The position numbers were made by a program, and so were the translations under genes. From contig JAQNBH010000021.1 of the NCBI GenBank assembly GCA_028752905.1, positions 1,353,501 through 1,417,500 on the forward strand: 64,000 bases of DNA, read 5' to 3'. This DNA comes from Cladorhizidae sp. MBARI D1340-BT2 (taxonomy: Eukaryota; Porifera; Demospongiae; Poecilosclerida; Cladorhizidae). Under the pieces are notes generated by a model. It worked only from the letters and a program-made list of their open reading frames with translations, did no database searches and was not told where the DNA came from. Shown here one piece after another: positions 41,913 to 53,294 of this stretch (position 1 is its first letter; the number at the start of each line of letters is the position of its first letter).

Positions 41913-42778
41913 TTACAACCGCTGCACGTGCTAGGTGCGTGTACTGCCATATGGTGGATAGGTAGCTACTGGGCTCACATGAGCCTTAGCGTCACATTCC
42001 TGATGAAGACTAGAACATCTAGTCGAAATGTCGAGAATGAAAATTGAAGTTGATTACTGAGAAGGTGATTTTAATGTCACCTAACAGGTATAGCATGTAA
42101 CTAGCGATCATTTATACTTGAGCCAAGAATTGATTGTAAAATATACCCACAGAGATCAGAATGCTCACTTGGCTTCCATTAAGCTCAAGTGCACTGTCCC
42201 TGCGACATCCATCCATGTGAAGGGACTCTAGGGATACACAGCTGAACTTTACAGGTGAGTTACAGTATTCTATGGCATGATTTGATCAACTTCAATTTAT
42301 TTGAACGCGTCTCTTGGCTCTCTGTTTCCAACCCTCTTCATGAAATCCTCATATTATGTAAGTTACAGTATATCTAAATCTAGGATTACATGCCTTGATC
42401 AACTTTAATTAATTTACATGTCTCTTGGCTCTCTGTGTGTCCAACCTAGATGTATTTCATGAAACCATCATGTAAATTACAGTATATCGTAATCTAGGAT
42501 TACAAGTCTTGTTGAACTTACTGATAATCACAAATTGCCATCATAAACAGAATCTTCCTTACCTTTACTGCTGTCTCTGCAAGCCAATGAAAGCTGTATA
42601 GGCACCTGGCTAGCCTGAAATCCCACAGAATGTCATCACTCTTTATAAGTAGATCCACTCCTGCTTGGATTTATGCAGCAGCATCTAGGAGGGCATGGCA
42701 TTGTAGGTGCTAGCTAACATCAGGAGGGAAAGAGTTACGCTGTACAGGCTTCTTCTGGGATGGTTGGGCATTTGTAAC
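41913..42778. other. Non-coding arm segment, right arm of unit 1
   Basis: This is the inverse of 36,902-37,766. It contains the hammerhead-like motif and the ~110-bp subrepeats in inverse order. CAGGTGAGT at 42,254 would fit a 5' splice site on the plus strand, but no exon is recognisable around it. No gene is seen. Confidence 0.6.
41990..42041 (+). ncRNA. Hammerhead ribozyme-like motif, right arm of unit 1
   Basis: The core reads CTGATGA (42,000-42,006), stem II GACTAG/CTAGTC (42,008-42,013 with 42,019-42,024, loop AACAT), GAAA (42,025-42,028) and GTC (42,030-42,032), with predicted cleavage after 42,032. Stem I may pair GAG (42,033-42,035) with TTC (41,997-41,999), then TGA (42,038-42,040) with TCA (41,992-41,994) across a small internal loop. 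The segment ATGT could pair with itself between two molecules, giving a dimer-type stem III. The extra A at 42,007 is unusual. It is antisense to the neighbouring ORF. Confidence 0.7.
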
Positions 42779-45700
42779 TATCGTTTAATGAGAAGTAACA
42801 GTTCCAATGTTGAAAAGTAGCTAATGTGCCGATTTTGACAAGAATGAGCGATTCCAGACAGTCTTTCCTAAAAACGCCAAAAACGCCCCAATTGGAGCAA
42901 AATAGAGCTTAAAAGGGGGACATTTATCACCCTAAGACGTTTTCTGTTATTTAAAGAGTAGAAACATTTTGATGAAAAGAAAGCCGATGTGCACAATTTT
43001 GACAGCGATTTCAGACAGATTTTCCTCAAAACGCTTCAAAACGTCCCAAATGGAGTAAAATACAGCTTCTTTCAGACGTTTTCTGACATTTAAAGAGAAA
43101 TAGTATTAATTTGCCATTTTGGCACAATTGAGCTATTTCAGGCACTTTTTCCCCAAAACCCTCCCAATTGGAGTACAATAGAGTTTCTTTCAGTTAAAAA
43201 CTGAAGATTTCTCACCAAAAGACATTTACTGTCATTTAAAGAGCAGTATCGGTTCCATAATGTTGAAAGAGAAGGTAATTTACCGATTTTGACAAGAATG
43301 AGTGATTTCAGACAGTTTTCCTCAACACGCAAAAAAAAGGTCCAAATTGGAACCAAATAGTCTAAAAAGGGTAGATTTCTCACCAAAAGTGTCATTTAGA
43401 GAGTAGAAACAGTTATATAATGTTGCTGATGTGCACAATTTTGACAGCGATTTCAGACAGTTTTTCCTTAAAATGCTTAAAAACGTCCCAAATGAAATAA
43501 AATACAGCTTGTTTCAGACGTTTTCTGACATTTAAAGATAAATAGTGCTAATTTGCCCATTTTGACAAAATTGAGCTAATACAGGCACTTTTTCCCCAAA
43601 ACCCTCCCAATTGGAGCAAAATAGAGTTTCTTTCAGTTCAAAACTGTAGATTTCTCAACAAAAGACATTTTTACTGTCATAATGTTGAAAATTCCCATTT
43701 TTAAAAGAATGAGCAATTTCAGAAATGTTTTCCCCAAAACACAAAAAAATCCCTTGTTTCGGTTAAAAATGGAAGATTTTTCAGCAAAAGACGTTTTCTG
43801 TCCTTTAAAGAGTTGAAACAGTTCAATAATTAAGAAAAGGAAGGTAATGTGCCCATTTTGACATGAATGATCGTTTCAGACAGTTTTTGCTTAAAAAATC
43901 CCAAATCGTTAAAAACGGAAGATTTTTTACCAAGACATTTTCTGTCATTTAAAGAGTAGAAACAGTTTCATGTTGAAGAGTAAGCTATTGTGCCATTTTT
44001 ACAAGATAGAGCGATTTCAGACAGTTTAGCCTCAAAACGCTCTAAAACGTCCCAATAAGAGCCAAATAGAGGTTAAAAACGTAAGATTTCTCAACCAAAG
44101 ATATTTTGTCGTTTAAAGAGTAGAATGAGTTCAATAATGTTGAAAAGGAAGCCATTTTTACAAGAATGACCGCATTCTGACGGTTTTGTTCAAAACACCA
44201 AAATTTCCGCTTCTTTCGTTTAAAATGGTGAGATTTCTCACCAAAAGAAATTCTGTCGTTTAATGAGTAGAAACAGTTCCATAATGTTGAAAAGGAAGCT
44301 ATGTGCCCATTTTGACCAGAACAAGCGACTTCAGACAGCTTTTCTTCAAAACGCTCAAAAACGTCGCTATAGGATCCAAAAAGACCTTATTTCGGTTAAA
44401 CTGGAAATTTCTCACGAAAAGACATTTTCTGTCATTTAATGTGTAGAAACAGTTCGATAATGTTGAAAAGGAGTTAAAGTGTCCATTTTGACAAGATTGA
44501 GCGATTTCAGACAGTTTTTCTTAAAAACATCCCAAATGGAGTTTTAAATAGAGGTTAAAAAGGGGATATTTCTCACAAAAAGACATATTCTGCCATTTAA
44601 AGAGTAGAAACTGTTTCATAACCTAGAGGGGGAATCTAGTATGCCGTTTTGACAAATTTGACTGATTTCAGACAGTTTTTCCTCAAAATGATCTGTCCCA
44701 ATTGGAGCAAAATCGAGGTTAAAAACGGAAAATTTCTCAATAAAAGTAGTTATATAATGTTGAAAAGGAAGTTCATGTGCCCATTTTGATGAGAATGAGT
44801 GATTTCCGACAGTTTTTTCCCAAACATCTAAAAAAAAGCCCCAATTGGAGTTTTTTCCCCGTCTCACCAAGATGTTTTTTTGTAATTTAAAAGAGTAGAA
44901 ACAGTTCCATAATGCTGAAGTGGAAGCAATGAGCCATTTTGAGCGAATTCAGACAGTTTTTCCTCAAAATGCTAAAAAACGTCCCAATAGGAAGCATAAA
45001 AATGGGAGATTTGACATTTTCTAGTCGTTTAAAGAGTAGAAACAGTTCCCTAATGTTGAAAAGGAATCTAATGTGCCTATTTTGATAAGATTGAGTTCAT
45101 AAAAGTCCCAAATGGAGCTTTCGGTTAAAAAGTGGAGATTTCTCACCAAAATAAATTTTCTGATGTTTAAAGATAGAAACATTTCTATAATGTTGAAATG
45201 GTAGCTAATGTGACTATTATGACAAGAATGAGCGATTTCAAACAGTTTTTCCTCGGAGTAAAATAGTTCAAAATGCGAGATTTCTCACCAAAAGATGTTT
45301 TGACATTTAAAGAGTAGAAATATTTCCATAATTTGATAATTTGCCATTTTGACAAAATTGGGCCACTTTTTCCTCTAAAGGCTCCAAAATGACACAATTG
45401 GAGCAAAATAAAAAGAAGATTTCTCACCAAAAGACATTTACTGTCGTTTAAAGAGTAGTAACATTCCATAAATGTTGAAAAGTACCGATTTTTATAATAA
45501 TGAACGAGTTCAGACCGTTCTTCCTCAAAACGCCACCAAAAAGTCCCAATTGGACAAAATAGAGCTTATTTCGATTATAACCGGGAGATTTCTCAACAAA
45601 AGATGTTTTATGTCGTTGAAAGAGTAAACAGTTCCATAATATTGAAAAGAAAGATAATGTGCCAATTTTTACAAGATTGAGCGATTTCAGACAGTTTTTT

Positions 45701-46558
45701 CTCCAAATACAATTCGTTAAAAAGTGGTTTTCTCACAAGACATTTTCTGTCGTTTAAAGGGTATAAAGTTTGAAATGGAAGCCAATTGCCTATTTTGACA
45801 AGAATGACCTATTTCAGACAGTTTTTCCATAAAATGGTCCCAAATGGAGCAAAATAGAGCTTGTTTCTGTTAAAGATTATTTTCACCAAAATATGTTTTC
45901 TGTCATTTAAATAAACAATAGAAACATTTAATGTTGAAAAGGAAGCTAATATTCCAATTTTGATGTGAATGAGCGTTTTAAAACAGTTTTTTCTCAAAAC
46001 CCTAAAAAAGACAAAAATTAGCGATTTAAGACTTTCCCCCCAAAAGGCTCAAAACGTATCAATTGGAGCCAAATCGAGCTTCTTTCAGTTAAAAATTGGA
46101 GATTTCTCACCAAAAGATGTTTTCTGTTATTTAAAGAGTAGAAACTGTTCCATAATGTTGAAGAGGAAGCTAATGTGCCATTTTGACAAAATTGAGCGAT
46201 TTCACTCAGTTTTTCCTCAAAATGCTCTAACGTCCGAATTGGAGCAAAATAGAGCTCCTTTCGGTTAAAAACGGAAGAGTTCTCACTAAAAGAATAGAAA
46301 CAGTTCTATAATGTTGAAAAGGAACATTTTGTTGAGAATGGACATTTTTTCCACAAAACACGCGGTGATTTTCACCAAAAGATGTTTTCTGTAATTTAAA
46401 GTGTAGAAACGGTTCGATAATGCTGAAGTGGAAACCATTTTGACAAGATTAGGCGAATTCAGACAGTTTTTCCTCAAAACGCTCTAAAAGCAAAGAGATA
46501 GCGTTAAAAATGGAAGATTTCTCACAAAAAGAAGATTTCTCACAAAAAAAAATTATAT
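42779..46558 (-). repeat. Degenerate 126-180-bp tandem repeat, inverted orientation (unit 1)
   Basis: About 25 divergent monomers of the same family as 35,298-36,901, here in reverse. Hallmarks on the plus strand are CGATTTCAGACAGTTTTTCC, CCCAATTGGAGCAAAATAGA, AGATTTCTCACCAAAAGA and TTTAAAGAGTAGAAACAGTT. Apparent frames of 60-100 codons (for example 45,185-45,469 and 45,969-46,268) occur on both strands and contain only repeat translation, so I do not treat them as genes. Orientation flips near 46,558. Confidence 0.9.
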
Positions 46559-46746
46559 CGTTTAAACAACAGAAAACGTCTTAGGGTGATAATTTCCTCC
46601 TTTTAACCAAAAAAAGCTCTATTTTGCTCCAATTTGGACGTTTTTGAGCGTTTTGTGGAAAAACTGTCTGGAATCGCTCATTCTAGTCAAAATAGGCACA
46701 TTAGCTTCTTTTCAACATTGGAACTGCTACTACTCATTAAACGATA
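46559..46746 (+). repeat. Single forward monomer of the degenerate repeat, start of unit 2
   Basis: After ATTATATCGTTTAAACAAC the repeat reads forward again (AAACTGTCTGGAATCGCTC near 46,665) for about one monomer, ending at ACGATA. This is a head-to-head switch point between the inverted repeat tract of unit 1 and the left arm of unit 2. The same switch occurs near 57,238. Confidence 0.75.
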
Positions 46747-47818
46747 GTTACAAATGCCCAACCATCCCAGAAGAAGCCTGTACAACGTAACTCTTTCCCT
46801 CCTGATGTTAGCTAGCACCCACAATGCCATGCCCTCCTAGATGCCCCTGCATAAATCTAAGCAGGAGTGGATCTTCTTATAAAGAGTGAAGAGATTCTGT
46901 AGATTTCAGGCTAGCCAGGCGCCTATACAGCTTTTATTGGCTTGCAGAGACAGCAGTAAAGGTAAGGAAGAGTCAGTTATAATGGAAATTTGTGATTGTC
47001 AGTAAGTTTTATTATTGTTATCTTTTTATCACTTCCTCCGCCCACTCACATAAAGCAGAACAAGAAATAAAGTTTTATATAATAATAATGTGTAGCCTTC
47101 TGCCAAGAGACATGAAAATTAATTAAAGTGATCAAGACATGTAATCCTAGATTAAGATATACTGTAACTTACATACTATGATGGTTTCATGAAATACATG
47201 TAGGTTGGACACAGAGAGCCAAGAGACATGTAAATTAATTAAAGTTGATCAAGGCATGTAATTCTAGATTTAGATATTTACATACTATGATGATTTCATG
47301 AAGAGGGTTGGAAACAGAGAGCCAAGAGACACGTTCAAATAAATTGAAGTTGATCAAATCATGTCATTCTAGCCATAGAATACTGTAACTCACCTCCTAT
47401 AAAGTAAGGACAGACAGAGATGAAGGACATGTTGAAACAAATATATTGTAAAGTTCAGCTGTTTATCTCTAGATTCCCTTCACATGGATGGATGTCGCAG
47501 GGACAGTGCACTTGAGCTTAATGGAAGCCAAGTGAGCATACTGATCTCTGTGGGTATAGTAAATATTTTACAATCAATTCTTGTCTCAAGTATAAATGGT
47601 CGCTAGTTACAGGGAAGTACGCTGACTTGCTTCCATGCTATACCTGTTAGGTGCCATTAAAATCACCTTCTCAGTAATCAACTTCAATTTTCATTCTCGA
47701 CATTTCGATAGTCTTCATCAGGAAAAATGTGACGCTAAGGCTCATGTGAGCCTGTTATATACCAGTAGCTACCTATACACCACGTGGCAGTACACGCACC
47801 TAGAACGTGCAGCGGTTG
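46747..47818. other. Non-coding arm segment, left arm of unit 2
   Basis: This is about 1.07 kb, longer than the unit 1 counterpart because of two insertions: TTATTATTGTTATCTTTTTA to TAATAATGTGTAGC (about 47,008-47,098) and CCTCCTATAAAGTAAGGACA to ATATATTG (about 47,394-47,450). No gene is seen. A 64-codon frame at 47,635-47,829 spans the ribozyme-like motif and is not convincing. Confidence 0.6.
47690..47735 (-). ncRNA. Degenerate hammerhead-like motif, left arm of unit 2
   Basis: On the minus strand, CTGATGA (47,715-47,721), GAAA (47,703-47,706) and GTC (47,699-47,701) are kept. The stem II region between them is only AGACTATC (47,707-47,714), 10 bases shorter than in unit 1, leaving at most two or three weak pairs. 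It is probably inactive or much weakened. Confidence 0.55.
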
Positions 47819-47953
47819 TAATTTTTTAAAAATAAATTAATTAAATAAATGAAAGTAAAATTAATATATAAATAAAATTATATGAAAAACAAATAAAAAT
47901 GTACATACATAAATAAACAAATAAATAAAACAACAAATTCATATATAAAATAC

Positions 47954-48911
<958 letters not shown>

Positions 48912-48988
48912 TGATAAAATAATTAAAAAATTAAAAAATGTAATTATGGTGGTCGTGGCTTCAAGTTCAGGCTCTTCAGAGTAGTTCT

Positions 48989-50061
48989 TCAGCAGCCAGG
49001 TAAGTCCATTCCACAGTCACGATTCAACCGCTCACAATTTGGTGCTAGGCCAATGTGCAATGCCTCCTTCACTAGCAGTTCCTTCTGTCTTCTGGCCTGG
49101 TCCAAGATGGTGGCTTCCTCCCACAAAATAGGATGTCCATTATCCCATGCATGCTCAGCAATTGCAGACTTCTCTTTATGACAATTTCTACAGGCATCTT
49201 GATGTTCTTTCACTCAGATTTCCAGTCTTCAGATGGTCCACCCTATGTAGTATTTACCACAGCTACAAGGAATGCGGTACACAACACATGAGTGCATTCT
49301 AGCTGGTAAAATATCCTTGACTCTGCTCAGTTGTGTCCTCAGAGGTCTTCCCGAACTGAAGACGACTTTTATGTTAAACTTCCTGCAGACCCTCCTGATG
49401 TCTTCACTCATTCCTGCTGCATAAGGAATCACTATCATAGGATCCTTCTTTTTTAGAATCCTCATTGCCTGTACTGTTGTATTCATCTTCCTTTCTGCAT
49501 TTAGATGTTTCTGCAGGTGAACGGATCATGAAAGCTTGTGGGTAACCATTCTCGATGAAGACCTTATTCAAATGATTTTCGTCCTTCCAAAGTTCCTCCT
49601 TCTCAGTCACTACTCTTCTGGCTCTATCATGCAAGCTCTTCACCACCTTTTGAAGTGGATGTGATGTTGTGATCTATAATCAAGGTATCGGTTGGTATCC
49701 ATGGGTTTTCTAGACGGTTGCAGTCGTTCCTTTGTATATGGCAGTCAAGAAAGGGCAGCGATCCAGCCACTTCAAGTACCATGATGAACTTTATGGATGG
49801 CCTGTTGTTGTTCAGATGGTATGCAGAAGGTATCATACACGTATCTCTTGGCTTTAGTGGGGCAGTTGTGAGCGCCAATTCCACCACATAAAGGTTGTCT
49901 ACTACTGCAGATACTGGAGAGCCCATTGCTACACCCTCTTGTTGCTCGTAGTTTTTTTCTAGAAACCTGAAGTAGGTGGATTTCAGGCACAATTCCAACA
50001 CTTCAGAAATCCTGTCAGCCCCTAGTGTAGTCCTCTCCCTCAAGCTCTCATCTTTCGTCAC
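48989..50061 (-). pseudogene. Penelope-like element RT and GIY-YIG endonuclease, decayed copy 2
   Basis: Same length (1,073 bp) and same frameshifts as copy 1, including both TGA codons after YYIG (49,229-49,231 and 49,214-49,216). The catalytic RT motif reads YVYD instead of YVDD: the first aspartate codon at 49,835-49,837 is TAT. The residue after YYIG is Trp (YIGWT) where copy 1 has Gly, and a Ser replaces Gly in the GRPLRTQL segment. The C-terminus reads DLPGC, as in copy 3. The protein could not act as a reverse transcriptase even if the frames were continuous. Confidence 0.88.
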
Positions 50062-51315
50062 AATTGGGCTCTAACTATGCGAGCTAGTGGTATTGTGTTT
50101 TGATGCATACAATAGAACCTCCCTTACCTTGTGCTCCTAATCATAGGACCTATTGCATATGGGATGTGAGTTTGGCCAGACCACTTTTTACAGAGAGAAA
50201 GCCTCACCCAAAATCATAACCTACCAAGTTCATTTGCATTTTCCAATACTTATAGAGAAAAGATTGTAGCATTGAGTATGTTCCAGAAGACTTGGTACTC
50301 TTCTGTCATTTTGCTTGAGAGTTACATAAATGTCTACAAAGAGTGGAACCTCTGATGCTGCATTTTAAGCTAGCTTATAGTCTATATATATTGTAATTCC
50401 TGAGATGCAATAGTTGCCTTCTAGCAGTATAAAGAGAGAGGGTGCCACAAGCGTTCTGTGGAGTAGTATTCACTGAACCTGCAACAACATGCAATGCTTA
50501 GTCTGGGGCGGCACTGGCAAATATGGAGTGATCTGGCTATTGTGGTAAGGAATATGATTGTTTTTACAGTTTAAAAATCAGTTATGTTGTCAATCTTCAC
50601 AAAATTATCTGTGATCGTATTTGCTTACAAAATAATTAGTCAATAGTCAATGGCATTATATTGTCTAGCTTCATGGTTAAAATACATTCTCCTCTATGTA
50701 TATACTTAATGACCATTTGCTGGGAGCATTGGTTGCAGACATCACAAAATCAACATTTGCATAATACTCTGTATCTTACAGGTCTCCAGCAATCCTTATA
50801 CTCAAGCCATTATTTTCAATAGGTTATCCATACATTGATGACTGAAGTAGAGTTCAATGTTTGATAAGCCAGTATGCTTAATTCATCAATTATATCCTGA
50901 AAAAACTTATATCTTGGAATCATCCTTCCTCATCAAGTTCAGCAGCTTATAAAAATTTCTATCACTACTGGTCGTTGTGGCCACTGATTGCACATCCCGA
51001 TCTAGCAAAGAACTTGAGGCACGAAATGATTTTCAAAATGTGGTGATGGTTAGTAGCCATTGCTACGACAGAGAACTGCTAAGTATCTCACTTACATTGT
51101 GTGTTGTTGTGAAGGTAGTTAGTAGTATTCCACAGAACTCTTGTGACACTGACTCTGTTCATGCTGCTTGAAGGAAACGATTGCATATTTCAAATTACAG
51201 AAACCTTTGGATAGCTATTAGTATATTATTACCTACCAGACTGTATGTTTGCATAAAATTATCCAGTTAGCAATTTCATACTTACATACCTAGTATCAGA
51301 GATTAAAGCCTTATA
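50062..51315. other. Non-coding part of the palindrome loop, unit 2
   Basis: Nearly identical to 39,867-41,122, with only a few substitutions. No gene is recognised. The inner inverted repeat (about 50,442 and 51,126-51,149) is kept. Confidence 0.6.
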
Positions 51316-51427
51316 GATTCAATAGTGACTGTGGAATGGACTTACCTGGCTGCTGAAGAACTACTCTGAAGAGCCTGATCTTGAAGCCACGACCACCATA
51401 ATGACATTTTTTTAAATATTTTTTATT

Positions 51428-52282
<855 letters not shown>

Positions 52283-52430
52283 AATGTACATGTATTTTAT
52301 ATTTGAATTTGTTGTTTTATTTGTTTATTTATGTATGTACATTTTTATTTGTTGTTCATTTAATTTTATTTATGTATTAATTTTTATTTTCAATTATTTA
52401 TTTAATTTATTTAATTATTAAAAAAAAATT

Positions 52431-53294
52431 ACAACCGCTGCACGTGCTAGGTGCGTGTACTGCCATATGGTGGATAGGTAGCTACTGGGCTCACATGAGC
52501 CTTAGCGTCACATTCCTGATGAAGACTAGAACATCTAGTCGAAATGTCGAGAATGAAAATTGAAGTTGATTACTGAGAAGGTGATTTTAATGTCACCTAA
52601 CAGGTATAGCATGTAACTAGCGATCATTTATACTTGAGCCAAGAATTGATTGTAAAATATACCCACAGAGATCAGAATGCTCACTTGGCTTCCATTAAGC
52701 TCAAGTGCACTGTCCCTGCGACATCCATTCATGTGAAGGGACTCTAGGGATACACAGCTGAACTTTACAGGTGAGTTACAGTATTCTATGGCATGATTTG
52801 ATCAACTTCAATTTATTTGAACGCGTCTCTTGGCTCTCTGTTTCCAACCCTCTTCATGAAATCCCCATATTATGTAAGTTACAGTATATCTAAATCTAGG
52901 ATTATATGCCTTGATCAACTTTAATTAATTTACATGTCTCTTGGCTCTCTGTGTGTCCAACCTAGATGTATTTCATGAAACCATCATGTAAATTACAGTA
53001 TATCGTAATCTAGGATTACAAGTCTTGTTGAACTTACTGATAATCACAAATTGCCATCATAAACAGAATCTTCCTTACCTTTACTGCTGTCTCTGCAAGC
53101 CAATGAAAGCTGTATAGGCACCTGGCTAGCCTGAAATCCCACAGAATGTCATCACTCTTTATAAGTAGATCCACTCCTGCTTGGATTTATGCAGCAGCAT
53201 CTAGGAGGGCATGGCATTGTAGGTGCTAGCTAACATCAGGAGGGAAAGAGTTATGCTGTACAGGCTTCTTCTGGGATGGTTGGGCATTTGTAAC
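52431..53294. other. Non-coding arm segment, right arm of unit 2
   Basis: Nearly identical to 41,913-42,778, and the inverse of the arm segment type seen at 36,902-37,766. It contains the hammerhead-like motif. No gene is seen. Confidence 0.6.
52506..52557 (+). ncRNA. Hammerhead ribozyme-like motif, right arm of unit 2
   Basis: CTGATGA (52,516-52,522), stem II GACTAG/CTAGTC, GAAA (52,541-52,544) and GTC (52,546-52,548) are identical to the right arm of unit 1, so predicted cleavage is after 52,548. Core conservation between units while the ORF decays may reflect recent duplication rather than selection. Confidence 0.7.

Noticed and set aside
45969..46268. 99-codon plus-strand frame, repeated identically at 56,640-56,939
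   Set aside because: It spans two degenerate repeat monomers and its conservation is explained by duplication of the whole unit. Similar frames occur on both strands across the tract.
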